Shown: positions 17,902-27,571, counted from the stretch's first letter. The stretch: DNA of 64,000 nucleotides from Rosistilla ulvae (GCF_007741475.1 NZ_CP036261.1:1240001-1304000), one strand, 5' to 3'. The notes: generated from the letters alone by a model not told the origin. Numbers and translations: made by a program.

Positions 17902-18050
17902 GTTCTTCGAACACTACCTCCTGCCGTCGCTGCGGTCGTTGAAACGATCGTCAGCGAATTCGGATCGATGCCACGCTTCGATCGTCTCCACGACGTGGCT
18001 CCCAGGACTGCAGCGAGTTGCGGTTCTTCGGTAGGTCGCTCTCTCGCGGT

Positions 18051-19727
18051 CTACTCACCCTGCCACGTTCGCGTATTCAGTTTGCCCGCCTTCAGTTCGG
18101 CTAAGCGGCGCTGCAGGTATTGGTGGGAGATCTTCCTCGCCTTGGCGCGATCGGCTTCGTCGTAATCCCAGAACTCCTGCACGATCGCCTCGCACTTCGG
18201 ATGATGGCTGCCGTCGTCTCCCACGCTTTGCCGCAGCCGAGCCAGTTGGGCTTTCAGTTCAGCCACCCGTTCCGTTTGGTCGGGATCGTCGTAGAGGTTC
18301 CGTGTCTCCTGCGGATCGTTTACCAGATCGTAAAGCTCCCAGCCCGCTGGCGTTTGATAACCGCCGTCGTAATTGCAGCCGTAGAAGTAGATCAGCTTGT
18401 GCGTCTTGGTTCGAATGCCTAAATGCCCCGGATTGTCGTGGTGAGCCATGTGCATCCAATAGCGATAATAAGCCGCTTGCTTCCAGTCGGCCGGTTCGTC
18501 GCCGGTCTCCAGCAGCGACTTAAACGAACGCCCCTGAACCGAAGCGGGGATCTCGGCGCCGGCCAACGCCAGCATCGTCGGGGCGTAGTCGACGTTTTCG
18601 ATGATCGTGTCGTACCGCTTCCCCGCCGGAATGCTTTTGGGATAGCGGACCAGGAATGGCATCCGCTGCGATTCTTCGAACATCCAACGCTTGTCCTGGT
18701 AGTCGTGCTCGCCCAGCATAAAACCCTGGTCGCCGGTGTAGATGATGATCGTGTTGTCGATCTGCCCCGTTTGTTCCAGATGTTGGAGTAACCGGCCCAG
18801 ATTGTCGTCGATCCCTTTGACGCAGCGGAGATACTTCTTCAGGTAGGCCTGGTAGGCGAACCGCGTATTTTCTTCGTCGCTGTAGTTGGCGGGATCAAAG
18901 TTCTTGGGGAACTCGTTCGGATAGAGTGACGGTAGATCGCCAAGGTAGGATCGCCGCAGGTTGCGTCCGCCGATCGACGTGCCGATATGAGGCAGTAGTT
19001 CGTCGTTGGCACCTCGCGTGGCCAGCGATCCAAACTTGGGATCGCGATGCCACAGCGTGTCGGGCTCGGGGATCTGGACATCGGCCAGATACGATTCGTA
19101 ACGCTCGGCGTTTTCGAAGTAATCGTGAGGCGCTTTATAATGATGCATCAAGAAGAATGGCTGCTCTTGATCCCAGCCATCTTTCAACCAATCGAGCGTC
19201 AGGTCGGTGATCGCATCGCTGGAATGTTTGCCCGGAAACTGCAGTTTGTTTTTTCCCCACGGCTTGTCGCCACGAACCAGGAATTCCGGGTCGTGGTATT
19301 TCCCCTGGCCGGGCAGCACGCAGTAATAATCGAAGTCGGCCGGTTCATGGTGCAGGTGCCACTTGCCGATCATCGCGGTTTGGTAACCCGCCTTGCCCAT
19401 CTGAATCGCCAGCATCTGTTCGCCGGGAGCGACGCGGCCGCTGAGATCAAACGCGCCGTTGGTGTGGTTGTATTGGCCCGTCATCACGCACGCTCGCGAT
19501 GGCGAACAGATCGAATTGGTGCAGAAGGCGTTGGTGAACAACGCCCCCTCTTTCGCCAATCGGTCGATGTTGGGCGTCGGGGCAACCTCGGCTAATCGGC
19601 TGCCGTAAGCGGAGATCGCGGGCGCGGCGTGGTCGTCCGACATGATGTACAGGATGTTGGGGCGATCCGCGGTCATCGCGGTCGATGGCACAGACACGAG
19701 CAAAAGCAGCAGCAACGTCCGCATCAT
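18051..19727 (-). CDS. Secreted sulfatase (type I, formylglycine)
   Basis: 558 residues with signal peptide MMRTLLLLLLVSVPSTAMTA. Metal-binding MSDDH is at residues 29-33, and the formylglycine motif CSPSRACVMTGQ starts at Cys74. The later YTGDQGFMLGEHDYQDKRWMFEES segment belongs to the heparan N-sulfatase/choline-sulfatase-like branch (AslA/N-sulfoglucosamine sulfohydrolase type). It hydrolyses sulfate esters or sulfamates in the periplasm or outside the cell; the polysaccharide is unknown. It is monocistronic and unrelated in detail to the sulfatase at 6447, which carries CGASR rather than CSPSR. Confidence 0.94.
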   Translation of the reverse strand: MMRTLLLLLLVSVPSTAMTADRPNILYIMSDDHAAPAISAYGSRLAEVAPTPNIDRLAKEGALFTNAFCTNSICSPSRACVMTGQYNHTNGAFDLSGRVAPGEQMLAIQMGKAGYQTAMIGKWHLHHEPADFDYYCVLPGQGKYHDPEFLVRGDKPWGKNKLQFPGKHSSDAITDLTLDWLKDGWDQEQPFFLMHHYKAPHDYFENAERYESYLADVQIPEPDTLWHRDPKFGSLATRGANDELLPHIGTSIGGRNLRRSYLGDLPSLYPNEFPKNFDPANYSDEENTRFAYQAYLKKYLRCVKGIDDNLGRLLQHLEQTGQIDNTIIIYTGDQGFMLGEHDYQDKRWMFEESQRMPFLVRYPKSIPAGKRYDTIIENVDYAPTMLALAGAEIPASVQGRSFKSLLETGDEPADWKQAAYYRYWMHMAHHDNPGHLGIRTKTHKLIYFYGCNYDGGYQTPAGWELYDLVNDPQETRNLYDDPDQTERVAELKAQLARLRQSVGDDGSHHPKCEAIVQEFWDYDEADRAKARKISHQYLQRRLAELKAGKLNTRTWQGE

Positions 19728-20089
19728 AAAAACGACTCCTGGAGAGATTCAGTTCAAAGTCAGCTCTAACCGACCAAAGCGAGTCTAATCGTTCGGCGGC
19801 GCGAGGAATCAACCTAGTGGCTTCTGGCGGGGAAATAAAGCAACCGTGCGCGTTGCGAAGGGGGGAAACGCTCGGATTGGAACGTCCGCGATGCGCGTTC
19901 TGATCGCTTTCGCTCTGCGGCGATATCGTTTGCCGTTGGGAGAGCGGCGGTTTCTGCGGCGGCAGCCCGACCAGCGACATCTCGCGCATTGGGGCGACAA
20001 CGTAGTTCGGCGCTCGGCGGCGCGATACAATCGCAGAGAGTGTGGTGAGCGTTTGACGTGGTGACACGCTGGAATGGAGGGATCGCGAT
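19728..20089. other. Intergenic region, divergent promoters expected
   Basis: 362 bases between the sulfatase start (minus) and the coiled-coil protein start (plus). No protein-like frame is seen. A possible -10 box TACAAT is at about 20025-20030, but no -35 partner is convincing. Confidence 0.4.
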
Positions 20090-23000
20090 TTGGATGCTCG
20101 ACTCAAAGATCTACTGGAATCGGTTGCCAGTCGCTTGCGCCGTCAGCGGTTGCTGTGGCTGTTAGCAGCGGTCTGGCTGGCGACAGCTTTCGTTGCCCTC
20201 TCGTTGCTGTGGCAGGTCCGCAGCGGAGAGCTTTCCGCGAACGTTGCTCTTGGCGTGGCGGCGGCTACGCTGGGCGGACTGTTGGTCGCAGCCTGTGCTT
20301 TGAGTCTCTGTTCGTTCCGCGATTCCAAAGCTGTTGCCGCACGGATCGAAGCCCACTTTCCCACGCTGCGACAACGCTTGTTGACCGCTGTCGATCAACG
20401 CCCCGCCGACATCAACACGCCGATGAACTATCTGCAGACGGCGGTGATCGATGAGACGCTGCACCATGGCACGACGCATCGGTGGACATTGGCCGTCAAT
20501 CAAATAGCAACGCGTTTTGCCTGGTCCGTTAACGCGTTGGCGTTTGGGTTGCTGCTGTTGGTTGGGATCGGGTTGAATTCTCAGCTGGCAAACGCCAAGC
20601 ACCACGGTACCGATCCGGCCTCGCTCTCGGAACTGCAGCCGTCGGCACAGCTCACCGTCGAGCCGGGGGATGTCGAAATTGAACGTGGCAGCAACCTCGT
20701 CGTCACCGCTCGGTTCGGAGCCAATGACCTGGGGATGTTGCCCAGCGATGTTCAGTTGATCGCTCGCCGTGGTGACCAGCAGACGCAGTCCGCGATGACG
20801 CGGAACCTGAGTGATCCCGTCTTCGGTGGCTACCTGAACGAAGTGGTCGAGTCGACGACTTACGAAGTGCAATACGACGGCCAGGTTTCGCCGACATATA
20901 GGGTCACCGTCTTTGATTACCCTCAGTTGCAGCGATCCGACGCGCGGCTGGTCTTTCCGCAATACACGGGACTCGAGGAAAAGCGAGTCGACGACACCCG
21001 GCGTGTCAGCGCCGTCGAGGGGACTCAGCTGACCTGGATCTGCCAGCTGAACAAACCGGTCGCTAGTTGCACGTTGGTCGATGATGAGGGCGAAGTCTTG
21101 CCATTGTCAGCCGACGCGGAGAACCCGTTGCACTATCGGGCAACGGTGACGCTTCAGCAATCGACCCGTTGGACGTTGAAGTTGGTCGACGCCGAGGGAC
21201 GCGAGAACAAATATCCGCCCGAACTGGTAGCGCGCGTTCAGCCCAATCAACCGCCGGTGATGAAATTGGTCGCCGCCCGCGACGTCCGCGTCTCGCCGTT
21301 GGAAGAGCTGCAAGTTGGGGCTCGGTTTCGCGACGACTTCGGTCTGTTGCGATATGGGCTCGCCTATGCGATGGCGGGGGAGGAGCCGCACGAGATCGTG
21401 CTTGGGGAAACGACGCAGCGAAAAGAGGAGCGTGAAGCGTCGCCGATGATCGACTTCGAAGCTCTCGCTGCCGAACCCGATCAATTGTTGTCGTACCATT
21501 TTTGGGCCGAGGATTTTGATGCCGCAGGTCAGCCGCGGCGATCCGAAAGCGACATGTACTTCGCCGAAGTCCGGCACTTCGAAGAGATCTTCCGCGAAGG
21601 AGAACCGCCCGCTGGCGGCGAGCCACCTCCTTCGAGTCCCAACGCGCAACAAGCCGACGAACTGGCGGAATTGCAAAAGCAGATCATCACCGGAACTTGG
21701 AACCTGATCCGCCGCGAAACCGCTGCGGAACCGTCGGCTGCTTTTGCGGACGACGTCGCGTTGCTGCACGAATCGCAACAGGCGGCGATCGAACAACTGC
21801 AGGAGCTGGCGGCGGAGCTGACCGATCCGCAGTCGAAAGAATATGTGCAGGCGGCCGAAGCGTTCATGCAGAAAGCTGTCACGCAATTGGCGGCGGTCGC
21901 CGATGCAAACTCCCCTCCCCTGCTCTCCCCCGCGTTAGCATCGGAGCAAGCGGCTTATCAAGGGCTGCTGAAACTGAGGGCTCGCGAATTCGAAGTCTCT
22001 CGGCAACAGCAATCGCAATCGAAATCGAGCAGTTCGTCGCAACAGCAACGCCAACAACAGTTGGATCAACTGGAACTGAAGAACGACGAAAACCGGTACG
22101 AAACCGAACAGCAGGCCCGTTCCGAAGAGGAGCAACAAGCGACCGAGATGCGGCAGGTGTTGAACCGATTGCGCGAACTCGCTCAGCGGCAAGAGGACCT
22201 CAACAAGCAATTGAAGCAATTGCAGTCGGCACTCGAAGCTGCTCAGACCGAACAGGAACGCGAGGAGATTCAACGGCAATTGAAGCGGCTTCGCGAAGAG
22301 CAGCAGGAGCTGTTGCGCGACACCGACGAATTGGCTGATCGGATGAATGCCTCGCAGGATCAACCGGCTACGGCAGAGCAACAGGAACAGCTGGCTGAGA
22401 CACGCGAGAACGTACGCCAGTCGAGCGAAGCGTTGGCGCAGCAGGATGTCTCGCAGGCGTTGACGGCGGGCACGCGAGCGGAACGCGAGTTCAAGCAGAT
22501 GCGGGATGAAGTGCGGCAGCAGGCGGCGGGCGATTTCGCCGAATCGATGCAGCAGATGCAACAACAGGCTCAACAGTTGCAAGAGCAACAGCAAGCGATC
22601 GGCCAGGAGATAGAACAGCTGGAGGAGACGAATCCCGGATCGCTGCGAAGCCCGCAGGATCGCGATCAGATTCGCGATCGGATCGGTCAGCAACGCCAGC
22701 AGCTTGCCGATTTGCTAGATCGCATGGAGCGAACGGTCAGCGATGCAGAGACCTCTGAACCGCTGTTGGCGGAAAAACTGTACGACTCGTTCCGCAAGAC
22801 ACAACAACGCCGCGTCGATCAGCAGTTGGATATGACCAACCAGCTGCTCGAACGGGGACTCGATCCCGACGCGAGTCAGGCGACTGCGGCGGCCGAAGCC
22901 GGAATCGGTGAGTTGCGGGAAGAGATCGACGAAGCCGCTCAAAGCGTCCTCGGCGACCCAACCGAAAGCTTGCGGCGAGCGCTCGGCGAATTGGAGCAAG

Positions 23001-23941
23001 TCTCGGATCAGTTGAGCGATGAAATTCGGGAGAACGATCCGCGTGGAGCGGAGTTGGGAGATGGGGGGCCGGGAGATGGGGAGCCGGGAGATGGGGAGCC
23101 GGGAGATGGGGAGCCGGGAGATGGGGAGCCGGGAGATGGGGAGCCGGGGCAGTCACAACCTGGTCAATCACAACCTGGTCAGTCGCAACCTGGTCAGTCG
23201 CAACCTGGTCAGTCGCAACCTGGTCAGTCGCAACCTGGTCAATCACAACCTGGTCAATCACAACCTGGTCAATCACAACCTGGTCAGTCACAACCTGGTC
23301 AATCACAACCTGGTCAGTCGCAACCTGGTCAGTCGCAACCTGGTCAATCACAACCTGGTCAATCACAACCTGGGCAGTCACAACCTGGGCAGTCACAACC
23401 TGGGCAGTCACAACCTGGGCAGTCACAACCTGGTCAATCACAACCTGGTCAATCACAACCTGGTCAATCACAACCTGGGCAGTCGCAACCTGGACAGTCG
23501 CAGCCGGGACAGTCGCAGCCGGGACAGTCGCAGCCGGGGCGTGGGGGAAGTGGTGGTGGAATCGAAGGGTTTGCGGAGGCAGTGGAAGGACGTGGTGCGG
23601 CACCGCTGACAGGTGAAGGTTTCCGTGAGTGGAGCGATCGGTTGCGGGAGATTGAAGAGCTGGTCGAAGATCCCGAGTTGCGATCGCAAGTTGCTCAGGT
23701 TCGCGAAGCGGCTCGCGAGGTCCGGATCAATTTGAAGCGGCACAGCGAGTCGCCGCAATGGAACTTGGTTCGCGAAATGATCGCTCGTCCGCTGGAAGAA
23801 CTCAAGCAACGCGTCGCCGAAGAACTGCTGCGGCGGTCGGCTGATCGCAACGCATTGGTGCCGATCGATCGCGATCCGGTCCCCGTCGAATTTGCCGATC
23901 AGGTCGAAAAATATTACGAGAAGCTAGGCAGCGGTAAGTAG
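20090..23941 (+). CDS. Large membrane-anchored coiled-coil protein with pentapeptide repeats (DUF4175-like)
   Basis: 1283 residues, starting at TTG 20090 with GGAGGG eight bases upstream. Three hydrophobic helices (about residues 20-45, 55-80 and 140-165) anchor it. The rest is predicted outside the membrane: a beta-rich region (about 180-500), long Gln/Glu-rich coiled coils (about 640-940), then 32 tandem pentapeptides (990-1149) and a helical C-terminus. The layout resembles DUF4175 proteins of Proteobacteria and Planctomycetes, known only as hypothetical membrane proteins. It is the first gene of a three-gene operon with the von Willebrand protein (80 bases downstream) and the caspase-fold protein. 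A structural or scaffold role in the envelope is inferred. Confidence 0.85.
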   Translation: MDARLKDLLESVASRLRRQRLLWLLAAVWLATAFVALSLLWQVRSGELSANVALGVAAATLGGLLVAACALSLCSFRDSKAVAARIEAHFPTLRQRLLTAVDQRPADINTPMNYLQTAVIDETLHHGTTHRWTLAVNQIATRFAWSVNALAFGLLLLVGIGLNSQLANAKHHGTDPASLSELQPSAQLTVEPGDVEIERGSNLVVTARFGANDLGMLPSDVQLIARRGDQQTQSAMTRNLSDPVFGGYLNEVVESTTYEVQYDGQVSPTYRVTVFDYPQLQRSDARLVFPQYTGLEEKRVDDTRRVSAVEGTQLTWICQLNKPVASCTLVDDEGEVLPLSADAENPLHYRATVTLQQSTRWTLKLVDAEGRENKYPPELVARVQPNQPPVMKLVAARDVRVSPLEELQVGARFRDDFGLLRYGLAYAMAGEEPHEIVLGETTQRKEEREASPMIDFEALAAEPDQLLSYHFWAEDFDAAGQPRRSESDMYFAEVRHFEEIFREGEPPAGGEPPPSSPNAQQADELAELQKQIITGTWNLIRRETAAEPSAAFADDVALLHESQQAAIEQLQELAAELTDPQSKEYVQAAEAFMQKAVTQLAAVADANSPPLLSPALASEQAAYQGLLKLRAREFEVSRQQQSQSKSSSSSQQQRQQQLDQLELKNDENRYETEQQARSEEEQQATEMRQVLNRLRELAQRQEDLNKQLKQLQSALEAAQTEQEREEIQRQLKRLREEQQELLRDTDELADRMNASQDQPATAEQQEQLAETRENVRQSSEALAQQDVSQALTAGTRAEREFKQMRDEVRQQAAGDFAESMQQMQQQAQQLQEQQQAIGQEIEQLEETNPGSLRSPQDRDQIRDRIGQQRQQLADLLDRMERTVSDAETSEPLLAEKLYDSFRKTQQRRVDQQLDMTNQLLERGLDPDASQATAAAEAGIGELREEIDEAAQSVLGDPTESLRRALGELEQVSDQLSDEIRENDPRGAELGDGGPGDGEPGDGEPGDGEPGDGEPGDGEPGQSQPGQSQPGQSQPGQSQPGQSQPGQSQPGQSQPGQSQPGQSQPGQSQPGQSQPGQSQPGQSQPGQSQPGQSQPGQSQPGQSQPGQSQPGQSQPGQSQPGQSQPGQSQPGQSQPGQSQPGQSQPGQSQPGRGGSGGGIEGFAEAVEGRGAAPLTGEGFREWSDRLREIEELVEDPELRSQVAQVREAAREVRINLKRHSESPQWNLVREMIARPLEELKQRVAEELLRRSADRNALVPIDRDPVPVEFADQVEKYYEKLGSGK
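23057..23536 (+). repeat. 15-bp coding minisatellite, 32 units (GDGEP then GQSQP)
   Basis: Six units of 15 bp encode GDGGP and five GDGEP (23057-23146), followed by 26 units encoding GQSQP (23147-23536). Units differ almost only at synonymous positions (ggt/ggg/gga, cag/caa, tcg/tca, cct/ccg), and identical variants cluster in runs, which points to expansion by slippage or unequal exchange. The reading frame is kept throughout. Confidence 0.97.
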
Positions 23942-24021
23942 TTTTTAATCATTTCCATCCTGCTTGCTTCGTTCATCCAATCCGTGGTCGCGAGACGTGT
24001 CCCAGCTAGTATAAGTTGTTT

Positions 24022-26376
24022 ATGTTCGATTCGATTCTGATCGCCGCTCCGCAATGGACAGCTCCCGCCGTGGCAATCTGCCTGTTGTCGCTGATTGTCG
24101 TGGCGTGGGCCTATTGGCGTCGTGGGGGATCGTCACGGCGCGGGCCGCTGATTTTTGCGGGGCTGCTGAAATGGATCGCGATCGCCGCTCTCGCGTTATG
24201 CCTTTTGCAACCGATGCTAGAAAGTCAGCGTCCGCGACCGCATGCGAACCTGATCGGCGTGGTCGTCGATAACAGCCGCAGCATGCAGATCCGCAGCCCC
24301 GGTCAATCGCAGCCGCGCAGCGAACGATTGGCCGCGGTCTTAAAACAGGATGCGGATTGGCAGGTTCGGCTATCGCAAGATTATGACGTGCGACGCTATG
24401 CTTTCGATCGCAGCTTGCAAAACGTCGACGATCTATCGACGCTGGAATTCGATGGCGCATCGTCGTCGCTGACGGGCACGCTAACGACGTTGGCCGCGCG
24501 GTTTCGCGATCGTCCCGTCGCCGGACTGATGCTGTTCACCGACGGGAACGCAACCGATCTGACCGACACCGGATTCGATTGGTCCTCGCTCGGCTTTCCT
24601 CTTTATCTGGTCACCGATTCGGTCGATCAAGCGATCGCGGACCTCAAGATCGATCAGGTCAGCACCGCCCAAACCAACTTTGAAGCCTCCCCGGTGACGG
24701 TGACTGCGAAGCTGTCCGCCACCGGTTTAAAAGAGTCGACTGTTGTCGTCCGCTTGCTCGATGCGGAGGGCGTTGCGGTGGAAGAACAGGAGGTGGAATT
24801 GACGCAGGCGAAGCCGACCGCCGACGTCGAGTTCCGCTTCCGCCCGAAGAAATCGGGACTGCAGTTCTATTCGATCGATACGTTTCCCAAATCGCAACGG
24901 GTTGCCTATTCGCAGGGCGAAACGAAGGTGGAAGCGACGCTCGCGAACAATTCGCGATTGCTGGCGATCGATCGCGACCAAGGTCCCTATCGTGTGCTGT
25001 ACGTCGCGGGGCGACCGAACTGGGAATTCAAATTCCTGCGGCGGGCACTGCAGGAGGATGATGAAATCCGCTTGGTGGGACTGTTGCGAATCGCTCGCAA
25101 AGAGCCCAAGTTCAGCTTCCGCGATCGCGGCGTCAATTCTTCCAATCCGCTGTTTTCGGGGTTCGATGAAAACGAAGAGGAGAGTGCCGAGCAGTACGAT
25201 GAACCGGTGCTGTTGCGATTGGGCGTCGATGAAGCGGAACAACTGAGTAAAGGTTTTCCGCGCCAAGCCGAGGAGTTGTTCGGATATCACGCGATCATCT
25301 TGGACGACGTCGACGCCGATTTTTTTACGCAGGATCAGATGCTGATGTTGCGGCAATTCGTCAGCACTCGCGGCGGCGGCCTGCTGATGCTCGGCGGCCA
25401 GGAATCGTTTGCTGGCGGTGATTACGAACACACGCCGTTGGCCGATCTGATGCCGGTCTATCTGCCTCGCGGCAATGAGTCTTCGGGCGGAACGGTCGCC
25501 CGGATGGAACTGTCGCGCGAGGGTTGGCTGCAACCGTGGCTGAGGTTGCGGGAGACGGAAGTCGCTGAAAAGAAACGCTTGGCCGAGATGCCGGAGTTCG
25601 GCACGCTCAACCGCGTCGGCGATGTGAAGCCGGGGGCGTCGATGTTGGCATCTGCCCAAACGGGCGATCGCCAGCAACCGGCACTTGTCGTCCAGCGCTA
25701 TGGCAAGGGAAGGTCGGGGGCGCTGTTGATCGGCGATTTGTGGCGATGGGGGATGCGGCGGAAGCCTGGCGAAAACGAAGACTTGCAGCAGGTCTGGCGG
25801 CAGACGATTCGTTGGATGATCGCCGACGTGCCGCGCGCCGTCGAGATCGATCTCGAGGAATCCAAGGACAGCAGCAAGCCGATCGAGCTCGCCGTGACGG
25901 TTCGCAATCCGGAGTTTCTGCCGTTGGATAACGCTTCGGTCGCCCTGACGGTGGTGCAGCCCGACGGCGAAGAGATGCAATTGCCGACGCAGCCCAGCGA
26001 CCAAGCCGCCGGAGTCTACACCGCCAGCTATTGGCCCAGCAAAGATGGAGCCTATCGCGTGAAAGTTGTCGCGACGGGGCCCGATGGCAGCGACATCGGC
26101 AGCCAGCAGGCCGGTTGGACTACTGAAACGGCGACCGCCGAATTCCAGCGGCTTGCCGTCAATAAGGACTTGTTGCAACAGATCGCCGATCAAACTGGAG
26201 GCGAAGTGATTTCGCAGGACGACCTCGATTCGTTTGTTGCGAATTTGCACAACAAGAAGATTCCGCTGACCCGGCGGCATCTCGCTCCGCTGTGGCACGG
26301 TCCGTGGGTTTTGATCTTCGCCCTAGCCTGTTTGTGTGGCGAATGGGGCGTCCGCCGTTTTCATGGGATGCCCTAA
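24022..26376 (+). CDS. Membrane protein with von Willebrand and glutamine-amidotransferase-like domains
   Basis: 784 residues from the ATG at 24022. Two membrane helices open the protein (about residues 10-28 and 44-64). Then comes a von Willebrand-like domain whose MIDAS motif reads VVDNSRSM (DxSxS), and a class I glutamine-amidotransferase-like region (VLYVAGRPNWEFKFLRRAL ... ILDDVDADFFTQDQM ... GGGLLMLGGQESF). One C-terminal helix (GPWVLIFALACLCGEWGV) follows a beta-sandwich-like stretch. The architecture is typical of BatA/DUF1355-type proteins in Planctomycetes. It lies 80 bases after the coiled-coil protein and 60 before the caspase-fold protein. The amidotransferase-like part shows no obvious catalytic Cys-His pair and is probably structural. 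Confidence 0.85.
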   Translation: MFDSILIAAPQWTAPAVAICLLSLIVVAWAYWRRGGSSRRGPLIFAGLLKWIAIAALALCLLQPMLESQRPRPHANLIGVVVDNSRSMQIRSPGQSQPRSERLAAVLKQDADWQVRLSQDYDVRRYAFDRSLQNVDDLSTLEFDGASSSLTGTLTTLAARFRDRPVAGLMLFTDGNATDLTDTGFDWSSLGFPLYLVTDSVDQAIADLKIDQVSTAQTNFEASPVTVTAKLSATGLKESTVVVRLLDAEGVAVEEQEVELTQAKPTADVEFRFRPKKSGLQFYSIDTFPKSQRVAYSQGETKVEATLANNSRLLAIDRDQGPYRVLYVAGRPNWEFKFLRRALQEDDEIRLVGLLRIARKEPKFSFRDRGVNSSNPLFSGFDENEEESAEQYDEPVLLRLGVDEAEQLSKGFPRQAEELFGYHAIILDDVDADFFTQDQMLMLRQFVSTRGGGLLMLGGQESFAGGDYEHTPLADLMPVYLPRGNESSGGTVARMELSREGWLQPWLRLRETEVAEKKRLAEMPEFGTLNRVGDVKPGASMLASAQTGDRQQPALVVQRYGKGRSGALLIGDLWRWGMRRKPGENEDLQQVWRQTIRWMIADVPRAVEIDLEESKDSSKPIELAVTVRNPEFLPLDNASVALTVVQPDGEEMQLPTQPSDQAAGVYTASYWPSKDGAYRVKVVATGPDGSDIGSQQAGWTTETATAEFQRLAVNKDLLQQIADQTGGEVISQDDLDSFVANLHNKKIPLTRRHLAPLWHGPWVLIFALACLCGEWGVRRFHGMP

Positions 26377-26436
26377 AGCAAAACGCGTTGGATGCATGGT
26401 TCGCAAATCCCGAAACTCGACAAGACAGAGACACCT

Positions 26437-27450
26437 ATGATTCGTCGTATCCCTTCGCTGGCTTGCTTGATTGCGGTGTTGATGTTGGTTCGCGTCGCCC
26501 GCAGCGACGACGCTCCCCCTGCTCCGCCGCAGGTGTTGGTCGTTGTGGGAGCCGGCGGCAGTGAAGAGTATCAGACAGCGTTTGCGACTTGGGCCGATCG
26601 CTGGAAATCGGCGGCTGGTTTGCTGGACGGGGCGAGCTATCATGAGATAGGTCGCGAAGAGGGCCAGAGCGATTCGAGCGACAAGGATCGCTTGAACGAG
26701 CGATTAGCGGAACTGAGCGATTTAAAAGCCGAAGCGGTTTGGATCGTGTTGATCGGCCACGGCACGTTCGACGGCAAGGCGGCGAAGTTTAATCTTCGCG
26801 GACCCGATGTTTCGGCGGAGGAGTTGAGCGGCTGGATCGAGCCGATGCGGAGTCCTTTGGTTGTGGTGAATTGCGCGTCGGCGAGCGGTCCGTTTATCAA
26901 TCGATTGTCGGCCGCGGGACGGACGATCGTAACGGCTACCAAAAGTGGGCAGGAGCAGAACTTCGCTCGCTTCGGCGATTATCTCTCGCAAGCGATTTCG
27001 AACATCGCCGCCGATCTGGACCATGACGATGAAGTCTCGCTATTGGAGGCCTTCCTGAGTGCGTCGAATCAGGTTGCCAAGTTCTATGAAGCGGAGAACC
27101 GAATCGCTACCGAACATGCGTTGATCGACGACAGTGGCGATCGCTTGGGAACGCCGGCGACGATGTTTCAAGGGACCACGGCGGTCGCGGTTCCTCAGAC
27201 CAAGGCGGCTCGCGACGGTGGCGTTGCCGCGCGGCGGGTGATCTTTCAATCGGCCCAGGCGGTTGTGCTGACCCCGGCGCAGCGGGAATCACGGGCGGCG
27301 ATCGAAGCGGAGATTGATCGATTGAAGCTGCGAAAATCGGAACTCGCCACCGATCAGTACTTCGCGCAACTGGAACCTTTGATGCTTCAGCTGGCGGAAC
27401 TGTACGCCGCCGCCGAAGCGGAGGACTCGAACGAATCGCAGCGCGAATGA
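26437..27450 (+). CDS. Secreted caspase-fold (clan CD) protein
   Basis: 337 residues from the ATG at 26437, with signal peptide (hydrophobic SLACLIAVLMLV, cleavage near ARSDD). The core fits the caspase/legumain/gingipain fold: strand plus VWIVLIGHG with His108, then RSPLVVVNCASASG with Cys146, the catalytic dyad spacing expected in clan CD. The segment TIVTATKSGQEQNFARFGDYLSQAI after it resembles the substrate-pocket strand and helix of peptidase C13-like proteins. A helical C-terminal part (about 280-330) is charged. It closes the operon begun at 20090. Whether it is an active protease, and on what, is unknown; the fold assignment is from motif pattern only. Confidence 0.7.
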   Translation: MIRRIPSLACLIAVLMLVRVARSDDAPPAPPQVLVVVGAGGSEEYQTAFATWADRWKSAAGLLDGASYHEIGREEGQSDSSDKDRLNERLAELSDLKAEAVWIVLIGHGTFDGKAAKFNLRGPDVSAEELSGWIEPMRSPLVVVNCASASGPFINRLSAAGRTIVTATKSGQEQNFARFGDYLSQAISNIAADLDHDDEVSLLEAFLSASNQVAKFYEAENRIATEHALIDDSGDRLGTPATMFQGTTAVAVPQTKAARDGGVAARRVIFQSAQAVVLTPAQRESRAAIEAEIDRLKLRKSELATDQYFAQLEPLMLQLAELYAAAEAEDSNESQRE

Positions 27451-27571
27451 TCGGGAGCGCCGAGGGCAAAGAGGTTGCCGGGCCAACGAGTGCTATGGAC
27501 AGATTGGACGATCGCCGCAAAGGAAGTGACCGAGGCGGCGGTGGCTCAGCTGCCTGCCGATATGGCAATTG

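Noticed and set aside
23057-23536. CRISPR-like pattern of regular repeats
   Set aside because: Units are contiguous 15-mers without spacers and lie in frame in a coding sequence.
22737-23603. Long minus-strand open frame across the pentapeptide-repeat region, giving a VIDQV-type repeat
   Set aside because: It exists only because the 15-bp repeat has no stops in several frames; the plus-strand gene has a start site, membrane helices and a continuous coiled coil.
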